Below the pieces are notes generated by a model, which saw nothing but the letters and a program-made list of their open reading frames with translations, ran no database searches and had not been told where the DNA came from. Below, in pieces: positions 1 to 8,345 of a stretch of DNA of 64,000 nt (position 1 is its first letter; every line of letters begins with the position of its first letter). Where the stretch lies: NCBI RefSeq assembly GCF_037076555.1, contig NZ_AP029023.1:1426001-1490000 (forward strand), written 5' to 3'. Made by a program: the position numbers and the translations under genes. The stretch is from Methylophilus sp. DW102 (GTDB taxonomy: Bacteria > Pseudomonadota > Gammaproteobacteria > Burkholderiales > Methylophilaceae).

Positions 1-1673
1 ACACCTGGACGTTTAAAAGCCAGCGGCATGCCTGGCATACCAGATCCCCCGGCAGTGTTTCTAAGCGCAAATGCAGCCAATCCGGCAGCCGTCCCCATGG
101 CTGTGATTGCACCAGTCGCCACCACAGTGGCCCCTGTAAGCAAAGGATTTTTTTCTGCAAGGTTTTCAAACTGGCTGGCGACTTTACCAATGGCAGGGGT
201 TAGGCCGTCCATTGCTTCTTTAGTCGCAGCATCTTTCGCCTGCTGGGCCGCCCGCAGTTGTGCGCTGGCGGTGGTTTCCATCAGTGCATAGTTGACATCG
301 TTGACGCCAGTGACGGTACGGTTTTGCCCAATGGCCGCATTGACCTGGTCCACAATAGGCTTATTGCGCAAACCCAGTAACGCGCCAGTTGCCTGCATGT
401 CTTGAAAATACTTGCCAACCACAGTCCCCTCAGAGATCGCCGCCAATGAGTCAATCAGCTGCTTTTGCTGGCCTTTATCGTTAGTGGTTTTAAGCTGTGC
501 CAGCATGGTTTTCATTTGTGGGTTTTTGGCGGCTTCCTGGTCAATCACACCCATCCAGGCATCTACCGCATCCACGCCTTTTACGCGCTGATCCATGAGG
601 AACTTAGCCAGGTCACCCCGGCCTTGTTTTTCAAAGTCTTTTGCCGTATCGCTGCTATTAAGTTTCGCGAGCAGGTTACGCACATTGTTACCGGCTTCAT
701 CAGTGGTACCGGCCGTCAAAATCGCGGCCTGATTCATGGTCAGCACCTTCTGCAGGCCATCCAGCCCCATGAGGCCAGACTTTTGCGCAAGCGGCAGTTG
801 CTGGCTTAGCCACTTAGCCATGTCTTTAATCTCGAAGCCGCCAGCCTGGCCTGCCGCCGTGATCATATTGAGCGCGGTTTTTAATTGATCGTTATTGCCA
901 ACAATGCGCTGTCCCACCAGAACACTGCTCAAATTGGCAATGTCAGTCGGTTGTGCGCCAGAGCCTGCTGCAGTGCGCATCACAGTAGGCAAAAACTGCA
1001 TCGAGCGCTCACGGCCCAGAACGTTGCGGGCAATCATGGCATCGAGCGCCTCGGCAGCTTGCTCACGGGTGCCACCCCCCACACCAGAACGCACAGAGCG
1101 ATTAATCACCGCCTCAAGCTCTGCCATGCCCGCACGGCGGCCAGGTACATTACGCTCGGCAAAAGCCGTGTTTGCCATCAATGCCAGGCGCTCATCAAAG
1201 CTCATCGCTTGGTTAGCGTAACGGCCCACCACGTATGCACCAGCACCAGCTGCCGCACCCATTGTGAGCGCTGTTTGCATTTTGCTTTGCAGGGTTGCCC
1301 CGGTGCGCAGCTCAGCATTCAGATCCCGCACCTTACGCTGCATAGACTCATAAGCACGCGCAAGCTCACGCGCATTAAAAGCGCCTGACTTAAACATCTG
1401 GTCATACGCTTCGCGGGTACGGTTTATTTCACTACGGATGATATTTTCAGAGCGAATGCCCAACATCTCGCGAGCCTGGGCAGTGCGGCGAGCACCGGCA
1501 ACCACATCAATCTGCAGCCGCTCATAGCTGCGGGTGATCTCATTGTTTGCCTGCACCTGGGCACGGCTTACACGTTGCGAGATTGCAGCGCTCTCATTGC
1601 CAATCTGGCGTAAACCGGGGATGGTGTCACCACGGTTTAAAACAATCTTGAGGTTAACGGTTTGGGTATTCAT
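1..1673 (-). CDS. Phage tail tape measure protein (3' end outside window)
   Basis: The frame is open without a stop from an ATG at 1673 to the window edge, about 557 residues; the C-terminus is missing. The protein begins MNTQTVNLKIVLNRGDT and is mostly helical, rich in Ala, Gln and Arg. A small-residue hydrophobic stretch lies near residue 140 and another near residue 530. Tape measure proteins fill the tail tube and set tail length. Position after the tail chaperone in a Mu-like contractile-tail order supports the call, as do the length and composition. An AAGG lies about 8 nt before the ATG. It is separated from the upstream tail genes by a terminator and has its own late promoter, so it probably starts a separate late operon (tape measure, DNA circulation, baseplate). 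Confidence 0.85.
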   Translation of the reverse strand, partial: MNTQTVNLKIVLNRGDTIPGLRQIGNESAAISQRVSRAQVQANNEITRSYERLQIDVVAGARRTAQAREMLGIRSENIIRSEINRTREAYDQMFKSGAFNARELARAYESMQRKVRDLNAELRTGATLQSKMQTALTMGAAAGAGAYVVGRYANQAMSFDERLALMANTAFAERNVPGRRAGMAELEAVINRSVRSGVGGGTREQAAEALDAMIARNVLGRERSMQFLPTVMRTAAGSGAQPTDIANLSSVLVGQRIVGNNDQLKTALNMITAAGQAGGFEIKDMAKWLSQQLPLAQKSGLMGLDGLQKVLTMNQAAILTAGTTDEAGNNVRNLLAKLNSSDTAKDFEKQGRGDLAKFLMDQRVKGVDAVDAWMGVIDQEAAKNPQMKTMLAQLKTTNDKGQQKQLIDSLAAISEGTVVGKYFQDMQATGALLGLRNKPIVDQVNAAIGQNRTVTGVNDVNYALMETTASAQLRAAQQAKDAATKEAMDGLTPAIGKVASQFENLAEKNPLLTGATVVATGAITAMGTAAGLAAFALRNTAGGSGMPGMPLAFKRPG

Positions 1674-1697
1674 GGCTGGCCTTGAGAGATAAGGCAC

Positions 1698-1743
1698 AGC
1701 TTACGCGCGCGCGTGGGGCGTGAAGAGACGGGAAATGTTTCGC
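1698..1743 (-). promoter_or_regulatory. Late promoter upstream of tape measure gene (site A)
   Basis: Read on the - strand, the dyad GCGAAA-CA-TTTCCC occupies 1743 to 1730 (centre 1736.5). A -10-like hexamer TAAGCT lies at 1703-1698, 36 bp from the dyad centre. The dyad centre is 63.5 bp from the ATG at 1673. The same element occurs before gpI (10356-10369) and the lysis operon (21092-21105). Likely an activator-dependent promoter analogous to a Mu C-dependent late promoter; the binding protein is inferred. Confidence 0.65.
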
Positions 1744-1757
1744 TACAAACGGCAGAC

Positions 1758-1781
1758 AATAAAAAAGGGGCCTAAGCCCCT
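1758..1781 (-). terminator. Rho-independent terminator after tail chaperone gene
   Basis: On the - strand AGGGGC-TTAG-GCCCCT (1781-1766) is followed by a run of six T (1766-1761) and then ATT. It ends the sheath/tube/chaperone operon just before late promoter A restarts transcription for the tape measure. Confidence 0.75.
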
Positions 1782-1904
1782 ATTTAAACTTCCTTCCCTC
1801 AAACTCGGCAGCAATACTCGCAAACGTAAAGAGCTTGTTGATCGGCCATGTGAGAACAGTGTCTATGTCTTGATGCAAGCCGCGAGCCACCAGGCTCACT
1901 GCCA

Positions 1905-2213
1905 TCAAGACTCTTGCTCTTTTTTTTCTGCAGCCGCCTTAGCTTCTGCAGGTTTTTCAGCGGCATAAAACTCAGGGTAAGCCATCTTGTCGCAGATCAG
2001 TGAAAGCTCTTTGTAGTCATCACCGTGCATTTTCTTGATGATCGATTCATCTTGCGTAGTCATACTTGCCACCAGCGCTATCAGTTGCGCATTGCGGCCT
2101 GGCATGTCGAATGCCAGGTAATCCTCAGCGGTAGGAAACTCTTTAATTTTTACCTCAGTGATGGTTTTGTTTTCACTGATAACGATGGGGTGTTTTAGGG
2201 AGTGTTGGATCAT
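1905..2213 (-). CDS. Phage tail assembly chaperone (Mu gp41-like)
   Basis: 102 residues from ATG 2213 (MIQHSLKHPIVI). An upstream extension to 2312 lacks a ribosome binding site and overlaps the preceding gene, so it was rejected. The protein is acidic with a charged, Ala/Lys/Glu-rich tail (AEKPAEAKAAAEKK). Small acidic proteins in this position, between tail tube and tape measure, belong to the phage tail assembly E/gp41 group, which help load the tape measure. In many phages a -1 frameshift makes a longer product. I see no clear slippery continuation here, and a terminator follows at 1766, so a frameshifted product looks unlikely. Confidence 0.65.
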   Translation of the reverse strand: MIQHSLKHPIVISENKTITEVKIKEFPTAEDYLAFDMPGRNAQLIALVASMTTQDESIIKKMHGDDYKELSLICDKMAYPEFYAAEKPAEAKAAAEKKEQES

Positions 2214-2226
2214 ATATTGCTCACTT

Positions 2227-2445
2227 TTATTCAACCAAAGACCATGTTTCGGCTTGACTATCATCGTCAATCTTTTTGAGGGGCACGCCCTTTTTAAAGA
2301 CCATCTGCCCATCAGGTCTCCAAACTGTCAAATCGGCGCTATTATCAGAATCAATAGCTGTAATCATTGCTGGAAATTGCATCATAAGACAAACAGGCTC
2401 AGCATCTGGTGCTTGATTAAAGATTACTTGTGTATTTATATCCAT
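2227..2445 (-). CDS. Small phage protein of unknown function
   Basis: 72 residues (MDINTQVIFNQAPDAEP...). It has a good ribosome binding site, AGGGGA, 6-8 nt before the ATG, and lies 13 nt upstream of the chaperone start and just after the receptor-binding gene. It is acidic and likely beta-rich, with a WRPDGQ turn. I do not recognise the family. It could be a fibre-assembly or attachment helper because it sits immediately after the putative receptor-binding protein, but that rests only on position. Confidence 0.6.
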   Translation of the reverse strand: MDINTQVIFNQAPDAEPVCLMMQFPAMITAIDSDNSADLTVWRPDGQMVFKKGVPLKKIDDDSQAETWSLVE

Positions 2446-2454
2446 TTGAGTCCC

Positions 2455-4278
2455 CTAACTATATGATGGCAATTGAGCGTTGACGTTTGCAGCGGCAATT
2501 GTTGCGCCAGGGCTGGCAACGTGAAGGCCCTCAAGTGTCAATCCTGCACCCCACAAGTAGTAATCGCTGTTCAGAGTGCCTTTACCGGATGTCGATTTTC
2601 TCAATGAGCCTCCCGACCCAATGCTTGGGTCGATCACATAGTCCGGGCCTGTTGGCGTTCCCTTGACTGTTTCCAACCATGCGTTAAAAAGCTCGACCAT
2701 CCCGCCAGCATTCCATTTAGCCGATGCTGGTGCGGTATTGCCAGAGTTTGTATTAAGTAACAGATAAGTCCGAAATAAAAAGTAAGGATTGTTTTTCGGT
2801 GCTGGTAGCACGGCAGCACGAATTGCAGCCCAAGTTGCAAGGCATCGAGCTTGCAACTGAGCCAGTGTTTCAGTGCCACTGACAGTATTAGTCCCGAATT
2901 CTTCCATACCGCAATTGCTATATTTGACAAGGTAAGTACCGTACGCATTTGCTGTGACAATATCGCTCTGCCCACCGATACGTCCGACGCTACCGCCTGC
3001 GATGCCATACTGCTGCAACAGTCTATAAAAGTACGACGTTTGCCCTGTACCATCATGTCCATTTTGACCGATACTATCAAAAAATCCACAGAGTACCATC
3101 GGTTCACCGACCACCGAATCTGCAAATTTACCGACCAGTTGTACACCCATACCAATCACGTTGGTAGTATTACCAGCCGTGCCGGTAGACCAGCTCGGCC
3201 CCCACTGATATGAAGTTGAGTTTTTATTCCAGGTATTAATTGCTGGGTCGTATAAAGTAGCGGTAAGTGCGTTGGATGTATCCGCGACCTCCATGCACGG
3301 TACGTATTGGTTATAATCAACTTCGATTTCGACACGTACCATATATGCTGTCCCATTAGGGAAATTGCCCAGCATCTCATCGGTTATAGACTCTTTTTCG
3401 CCATTTGCTACTGTCCATGTTGACAGCCCACCTTTGGTGAAATTAATAATCGGTGAGTTTGCAACTGCGATTTGGGCGCTCACAGAACATACAGTTATAG
3501 CATTTCCAGTTGCTACGCCTTGCCCGCCAGTTGCGTTTCCGTCAAAGAAGAAATTATCAATGATAACTTGCAGAGTCTTTCTATCACCTGATCCAATAAC
3601 GTGATATTGATAGGTCAACATGCGCCGCTTGCCACTGGTAGGCTGACCTGATGGCGTATATGTCATTTGCCGACGCGAGGTATTCGGGCGATTATTGCGA
3701 GACGCTAATAGTGCGCGCGGCGGACCAAAAAACCTGCCTGCATCAAAAGCCTTTTTTAGTTCTTTTAATGTCATAGCGCCAGTATCCGATCCATCCAAAG
3801 CAATCAAAGAACCGGATGCGCTTAGGCCAGCAGTGCCTGCGATATTTGAATTACCCTTTTGCATGGCATTTAGATGCCCCTTTGAGTCTGCTAGGTGATC
3901 TGTGATCTGTTTCTGCAATTTACCCAGCGCAACTAGGACTGAATCTGCTGCCGTAATAGCCGCATTAACAGTAAATTCAATCCCAGTCAAAATCGCAGAT
4001 CGCACCTTGCCAGGTATTGAGTTATCAAATTGCATCAGTTCGGACGGTTGCACAGCGTTATCAGCCTTCAGCCCCTGAGCAGCCGTTGCGAAGCCCGTTG
4101 CATCGGAAGAATCAAGCTTGTTGGCGAGAGCTTCGGTCAACTCTTCAATCGCGTTCCCATGTGCGGTACTCTCATCACGTGCAAATCCCAATGCCTGGCG
4201 CAGGCGTGAGACTAGAATCTTGCCGATATTCGGGCCGCTGGTTTCTTCTGGCAGTTCTGGATCAATCTGACTTTGCAT
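2455..4278 (-). CDS. Putative receptor-binding/tail fibre protein with SGNH-hydrolase-like C-terminal half
   Basis: 607 residues. The N-terminal ~170 residues look like a fibre shaft (NAIEELTEALANKLDSSDATG, QITDHLADSKGHLNAM). The C-terminal half carries block-like elements in SGNH order: FFDSIGQNGHDG (block I), YSNCGMEEFG (possible block III), and a late LTLEGLHVASPGA with a His (possible block V). Such domains in phages deacetylate surface polysaccharide or bind sugar. The start is supported by TAGGAG 6 nt upstream. It lies between the tail tube gene and the chaperone, whereas Mu-like phages normally keep fibre genes after the baseplate genes. The gene is more AT-rich than its neighbours, consistent with exchange of the receptor-binding module. 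The SGNH assignment is by eye. Confidence 0.6.
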   Translation of the reverse strand: MQSQIDPELPEETSGPNIGKILVSRLRQALGFARDESTAHGNAIEELTEALANKLDSSDATGFATAAQGLKADNAVQPSELMQFDNSIPGKVRSAILTGIEFTVNAAITAADSVLVALGKLQKQITDHLADSKGHLNAMQKGNSNIAGTAGLSASGSLIALDGSDTGAMTLKELKKAFDAGRFFGPPRALLASRNNRPNTSRRQMTYTPSGQPTSGKRRMLTYQYHVIGSGDRKTLQVIIDNFFFDGNATGGQGVATGNAITVCSVSAQIAVANSPIINFTKGGLSTWTVANGEKESITDEMLGNFPNGTAYMVRVEIEVDYNQYVPCMEVADTSNALTATLYDPAINTWNKNSTSYQWGPSWSTGTAGNTTNVIGMGVQLVGKFADSVVGEPMVLCGFFDSIGQNGHDGTGQTSYFYRLLQQYGIAGGSVGRIGGQSDIVTANAYGTYLVKYSNCGMEEFGTNTVSGTETLAQLQARCLATWAAIRAAVLPAPKNNPYFLFRTYLLLNTNSGNTAPASAKWNAGGMVELFNAWLETVKGTPTGPDYVIDPSIGSGGSLRKSTSGKGTLNSDYYLWGAGLTLEGLHVASPGATIAAANVNAQLPSYS

Positions 4279-4287
4279 TTTTTACTC

Positions 4288-4725
4288 CTAATCATTCGCC
4301 CACTGCACATCCCAGCTGCTTGACCATACATTGATCTCGATATCAGTCGCAGGCACGGTGATCACCACACGGGTATTGCCGATGACTGAGCCAACTTGCG
4401 CAAAGCGCACCGGTTCTTTAATCACTGCCTTGCTTACCATCAGCTCAAAAGCGGTGCTGGTGACGGTTGCGCCGTTGATCGAGTAATTGATCTCTAGGGT
4501 GTAGAGCGCTGCGGGGATGGTGGTTGTTTCAAACTTGCTGAGAGCAAACTTGCCCTCGTTATCATTGAGCACTTGCGTGGCAAGCGTCTTGGCGACATTG
4601 CCGCCACGGTCTACCAAACGGGCGCTGACCACCATGCCGGTGATCGGTGCACCCGCGCCAAACTCATCAACGAGCTGGCACTCGGCATAAAAGGTATCGC
4701 CGCGTTTGATAGTGAGCTGCTGCAT
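4288..4725 (-). CDS. Beta-rich tail accessory protein (possible fibre/baseplate-upper N-terminal type)
   Basis: 145 residues beginning MQQLTIKRGDTFYAECQLVD. The pattern of a hydrophobic strand, GDTF, polar strand, then a 'Gly-Val-Ala-Arg-Leu-Val-Asp' strand resembles the immunoglobulin-like N-terminal module of phage upper-baseplate proteins (BppU type). It starts 2 nt after the tail tube stop and its stop region overlaps the ribosome binding site of the 607-residue receptor-binding gene, so it is tightly coupled to both. It probably links the receptor-binding protein to the tail. The family is not certain. Confidence 0.5.
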   Translation of the reverse strand: MQQLTIKRGDTFYAECQLVDEFGAGAPITGMVVSARLVDRGGNVAKTLATQVLNDNEGKFALSKFETTTIPAALYTLEINYSINGATVTSTAFELMVSKAVIKEPVRFAQVGSVIGNTRVVITVPATDIEINVWSSSWDVQWAND

Positions 4726-4727
4726 GG

Positions 4728-5090
4728 TTAGCCAATGCGCTCGCTGGTGGGGCTGGTGAATGTGATGCGGCTCTCACCATTGCCAATCGCCACCGGTGCC
4801 ATACAAGCTGCACCGCTCATCATGTGCACCTGGCCATCTTCAAGCGTGACCACAATATCTTCATTGGCCACGGCATTGATCGCCACCACATCCAGCCCCG
4901 GCTTGAGGTTGATGTTGCATTCAAGCTGTGCCGACTGGTTGCTTTGCATGTAGCCGCCATCTTCTGGCAAGCGGCCGTTTTTGTTGTTTCGCATAAAGCC
5001 GCTGGGCGTAAATGTGCCAGGGTCTTCAGCCAGTGGCAGTTTCCCAATGCTGGGGATCACCACGGTGCGGATATTCATCAAACTAGACAT
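4728..5090 (-). CDS. Phage tail tube protein (Mu gpM-like)
   Basis: 120 residues, the usual length for a Mu gpM-type tail tube. It starts MSSLMNIRTVVIPSIGKLP with AAAGGA 8 nt upstream. Features include GGYMQSNQSAQLECNINLKPG and a C-terminal beta strand RITFTSPTSERIG. The tube polymerises inside the contractile sheath and conducts DNA. Directly downstream of the sheath gene, as in Mu (gpL then gpM). Confidence 0.85.
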   Translation of the reverse strand: MSSLMNIRTVVIPSIGKLPLAEDPGTFTPSGFMRNNKNGRLPEDGGYMQSNQSAQLECNINLKPGLDVVAINAVANEDIVVTLEDGQVHMMSGAACMAPVAIGNGESRITFTSPTSERIG

Positions 5091-5146
5091 GTGAGTGTCC
5101 TTTCAAAAACTGTTTAAACAATCGTCAAACTGGCTTTAAAGCCTGC

Positions 5147-6631
5147 TTAATCAGCCACCTTGCGGAACTGGTTGCGGCCCGTCAACATGTAGTAAGGCGA
5201 TACCAATACCGGCTGGTCAACAAAGTTAAAGCGGCTTGGATTTGTCGGGTCCTGTTCAACTTGCAAGGTCGACTTGTAAAAGTCGTAGTTTTGCACCAGG
5301 CCGTATTCATATTGCAGATCGTTTTTATAGAGGCTCAGCAACATGGCCTTGACGCTGTCTTTGGTGACAATTTTCAAGCCAGGCTTAAAGCCCTCAGCGG
5401 ATGCGGCGGCTGAATAACCAATCCACTTGCGCGCCTCGTTACGTTGCAGGCGACGGGTTTTGTCCAAAATCGCCAGCGTGTTGATGTCCAAATAGCTATC
5501 ATCAGCGCTACCATCTGAGCGCTTTTGATAGGTGCTGATCGGGCGCAGAATCGTGCAGGTGCCGTCTTGCGCTATGTTCATAATGCTCATGCCCTTAAAC
5601 AGCAGGCTGTTGGCATCACGCCAGATGTGATAATTGACACCCACCATGCCAGTCAGCTCGCGGCCTTCTAGGCTCTCTTGCGGGCTGCTGTAAAGCTTGG
5701 GTGCACACGCTGCGGCATACATAGCCGCAGCACGCCAGGTGCTGGTCGGGTTAATGCCCAGGCTTAGCACACTGAGCAACTCAAAATTGAGGCTGCCGCC
5801 GAAGCTGTAAGCAGACGCATAGTCGCCACGGTAGGCACTAAAAATCTGTGTGTACTCTTGGTTTTCTGGTTGCAAGCGGGTTTTAACAACGCTGTGCCAG
5901 GCGGTAAACGTTGCAAGGTTGTTAATCCCCAGCGCCACATATTTAAAGTAGCGAGGCTCAAGCAAGACATTTAAATCAGGGGTGTTCGGGTCACCGGCAC
6001 CACCTGCAAAGCCGTTGATGGTGAGGCTCAAACCAGTTGGCGTGCGCTCCTGGTATAAATTCAGGCGCACATCGATATTGTTGCCGCAGGTGCCTTTATG
6101 CAACGCTGTGAGCGTGACGGTAGATGCTGCTGCGGCGGCATCACAGGGGATATTATTGCCCTCTGTCAGTGCGGCAATGGCCTCGGTGCCTACAGCTGCG
6201 GCAATGGCTGCAGCAATTTGCGCAGTGGTCATGGTTGAGGTAATACCCACCGAGACCTCTTGACCATCGATATACAGCGACAATGTGCCGTCAGCCGTGG
6301 CCGGGCTATTCACTACAATGGTGGCTGTGGCAGCGGTGCCAGCAGAGTTATCTGCCAATGGCAAAATAAACAGATCAAGCACCTGGTCACGTCTGCGGTA
6401 ATCTCGCACCATATCCGCGAGCATCGAGCGGCCACCGGCTTTAACCATGGCATCTTCAACACTGCTCACCTGGGTAATTTCACCAGCTGGGGCAGTGCCT
6501 GCTGCGAGTTTTTGCCCGACAATCAACACCGCAGGCATGTCATCGCCAAGCCCAGCCTGGGAAGGGTCAAACTCGATATAAGACCCCGGCATCCGGATAG
6601 ATTCGGGGATAAAATTAAATGAATAATTCAT
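5147..6631 (-). CDS. Contractile tail sheath protein (Mu gpL-like)
   Basis: 494 residues, matching Mu-like sheath proteins (~495). The N-terminus has the typical 'IRMPGSYIEFDPSQAGLG' opening, and the C-terminal domain contains DDSYLDINTLAILDKTRRLQ and ends near VSPYYMLTGRNQFRKVAD. Sheath subunits contract to drive the tube through the host envelope, so this phage is a myovirus. The ATG overlaps the preceding stop (ATGA), which suggests translational coupling. The separate small DUF2635 gene usually found next to gpL was not seen. Confidence 0.92.
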   Translation of the reverse strand: MNYSFNFIPESIRMPGSYIEFDPSQAGLGDDMPAVLIVGQKLAAGTAPAGEITQVSSVEDAMVKAGGRSMLADMVRDYRRRDQVLDLFILPLADNSAGTAATATIVVNSPATADGTLSLYIDGQEVSVGITSTMTTAQIAAAIAAAVGTEAIAALTEGNNIPCDAAAAASTVTLTALHKGTCGNNIDVRLNLYQERTPTGLSLTINGFAGGAGDPNTPDLNVLLEPRYFKYVALGINNLATFTAWHSVVKTRLQPENQEYTQIFSAYRGDYASAYSFGGSLNFELLSVLSLGINPTSTWRAAAMYAAACAPKLYSSPQESLEGRELTGMVGVNYHIWRDANSLLFKGMSIMNIAQDGTCTILRPISTYQKRSDGSADDSYLDINTLAILDKTRRLQRNEARKWIGYSAAASAEGFKPGLKIVTKDSVKAMLLSLYKNDLQYEYGLVQNYDFYKSTLQVEQDPTNPSRFNFVDQPVLVSPYYMLTGRNQFRKVAD

Positions 6632-7104
6632 GGAGTGACTCCTTTATAGTCAACACTTTCAAAGTTCGGCGGGTTGTCCAGATAGGCATCCACCGAGCCT
6701 GTAAACTTGTAGGTTTCCACCCACATCACATCCTTTTTTGTGGTGCGCAAGATGCGACCACCAACATATTTAAGCGGCTTTAAACCAGCCTCAAGCCGCT
6801 TACCACGCAAGCGCCGATACACCTCTCGGCGGTATTTGCGCAGGTGTTCATCGGCTTCATCGTCATCTCTGCTTACTGGCCGATCAACGGCGATCACTAC
6901 ATCAAAGCTAATGTCCAGCGTGTCGTCGTTTTCGCCAGATGCGGTCACGGTTTCACGTGCTGGCAACACATAAGCTGATGGCGTCGGCACATTGTTTGGG
7001 TCCAGGTTGGCATAGCTGTAGTCATTGCCCACATGCCTAAACCATTTATCCACCTTTGTGGTGGGTGCTTTTAGCAGCGTGATGACTGGCGCAATACTCA
7101 GCAT
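6628..7104 (-). CDS. Phage head-tail/tail terminator-region protein (Mu gp37-like, DUF1834)
   Basis: 158 residues from ATG 7104 (MLSIAPVITLLKAPTTKVDKWF). Its start overlaps the stop of the upstream gene by one base, and its stop overlaps the sheath ATG. Position between the DUF1320 protein and the sheath is exactly that of Mu gp37. Contains RPVSRDDDEADEHLRKYRREV and a beta-rich C-terminus. Likely a tail-terminator or completion protein; the role is inferred from gene order. Confidence 0.65.
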   Translation of the reverse strand: MLSIAPVITLLKAPTTKVDKWFRHVGNDYSYANLDPNNVPTPSAYVLPARETVTASGENDDTLDISFDVVIAVDRPVSRDDDEADEHLRKYRREVYRRLRGKRLEAGLKPLKYVGGRILRTTKKDVMWVETYKFTGSVDAYLDNPPNFESVDYKGVTP

Positions 7105-7604
7105 TACCAGGTGTCCCAATCAGCGCCAGAACCGTTAGGGATATAGCGGCTCGGGTTGCTGGTGATCTCAATCACATCGCCCTCAATCACCGGGGCTGTA
7201 CTGCTCGGCGTGAGGTTGATCTCGCCACGTGCATGCATCTGCAGCTGCTTGATCACCGCGTTGTAGCTAGTCATCAATTCTTCGCTCACGCTTTCCTGAG
7301 CATCGGCCAGCATGTAAAACGCCACTCGGGCCGTCATGCGTGCAATCAACGGGTTGGCATCCGCCTCAGCGATGCCGTAGGCAACCACAGCCGCCGTGGC
7401 ATCGGTCAATGCCTGGTCAATATTCGTCAGCGCCAGCGCAATCAAGTCACGGTCAAACTCGGTGAACTGGTTAAGGTCACCGCCTTCCAGCGCCACCCGC
7501 AAAATCTCCCCCTCTGGCATTGGCATGTCGGCTGGCACAGCGAGCTGGGCCAACTTATCTACCTTAGTCAGTTTGAGCAGATCGGTGCGGGTGGCGAATG
7601 GCAT
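7104..7604 (-). CDS. Mu gp36-like head completion protein (DUF1320)
   Basis: 166 residues. The DUF1320 signature is visible: an N-terminal 'FATRTDLLKL' helix, the core IALALTNIDQALTDATAAVVAYG with PLIARMTARVAFYMLADA, and a C-terminal stretch of small residues. These proteins are thought to act as head-to-tail adaptors. It follows the FluMu-type protein by 5 nt in the same operon. Confidence 0.8.
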   Translation of the reverse strand: MPFATRTDLLKLTKVDKLAQLAVPADMPMPEGEILRVALEGGDLNQFTEFDRDLIALALTNIDQALTDATAAVVAYGIAEADANPLIARMTARVAFYMLADAQESVSEELMTSYNAVIKQLQMHARGEINLTPSSTAPVIEGDVIEITSNPSRYIPNGSGADWDTW

Positions 7605-7609
7605 GATGC

Positions 7610-8284
7610 TTACTTAGCCTTGGTTTTTGTGGTGGTTTTGGCCTCTGCAGCTGGCTGAGCGGTTGCAGCCAGCTTTTCATTGGCAGCGATCAATTCTCCC
7701 TGAGCCTTTTTCAACTCAGACTCCAATGTAGTCACTTCGCCTTGCAATTTGCCGACCTGGCTATCAAGCTCGTTGACCTTAGCCTGCAGTGCATCGCGAA
7801 CAGTTTCGACATCTTTCAAGTCTTTAAACAGCGCGGCCATATCTTCGTGGCGTTTATTCAACTGATCCACATACACCTGCAGCAGCGTTTCGCGTGCCTG
7901 GTCAGCCAAGCCGTTCCAGTCACCCACAGACAAACCACTGGCGGAATGCACTTCTTGCACCAAATCACCCAGTGTGATTTCAAAACCGCTCACATAACGG
8001 ATGACGCTTGGCAAAAGGCTAGAGCCGATCAGACCGGTTTCAGCGTCTGGTGTGAGAGCGCTGCCAGCAGCAGCTTCACTGGCTGGCGTTGCTTCCACCT
8101 GGTCGTCAAAGCCCTCTGGCTTCTCTTCGCTGGTTTCCAGCATTTGCTCGGTTTGCAAGCGCTCGGCGGTGGCTTCGTCCAAGCCTTCATGCAACACCCA
8201 CTTTGACGTGTGCAGATGACCACAGCGGAAAAACTCTTCGCTTTGAGACTTAGGTTTAACCCGCACATATAAATTTTTAGCCAT
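7610..8284 (-). CDS. Mu gp35/HI1506-like protein with coiled coil
   Basis: 224 residues. The N-terminal ~50 residues (YVRVKPKSQSEEFFRCGHLHTSKWVLHEG) match the short N-terminal domain of FluMu gp35-type proteins. The middle region has FEITLGDLVQEVHSASGLSVGDWN. The C-terminal ~100 residues are a long coiled coil (VNELDSQVGKLQGEVTTLESELKKAQ) ending in a Lys/Thr tail. It lies between the major capsid and DUF1320, the Mu gp35 place. Probably structural or a head-completion factor; the exact role is not known. Confidence 0.65.
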   Translation of the reverse strand: MAKNLYVRVKPKSQSEEFFRCGHLHTSKWVLHEGLDEATAERLQTEQMLETSEEKPEGFDDQVEATPASEAAAGSALTPDAETGLIGSSLLPSVIRYVSGFEITLGDLVQEVHSASGLSVGDWNGLADQARETLLQVYVDQLNKRHEDMAALFKDLKDVETVRDALQAKVNELDSQVGKLQGEVTTLESELKKAQGELIAANEKLAATAQPAAEAKTTTKTKAK

Positions 8285-8314
8285 GATTTAATCCTTGTTA
8301 AATTGATGGGCAGT

Positions 8315-8337
8315 AAAGGTCTGCCTGGCAGACCTTT
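8315..8337 (-). terminator. Strong hairpin after major capsid gene
   Basis: Eleven-base arms AAAGGTCTGCC and GGCAGACCTTT are separated by one base, so the real hairpin has a 3-5 nt loop. It lies just downstream of the gpT stop. There is no long T run, so it may be a partial terminator or an mRNA-stabilising hairpin that raises capsid expression over later genes. Confidence 0.55.
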
Positions 8338-8345
8338 AAGGCTGA

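Noticed and set aside
2634..3155. 173-residue - strand frame inside the fibre gene
   Set aside because: Overlaps the 607-residue protein in another frame; Trp/Arg-rich and unnatural.
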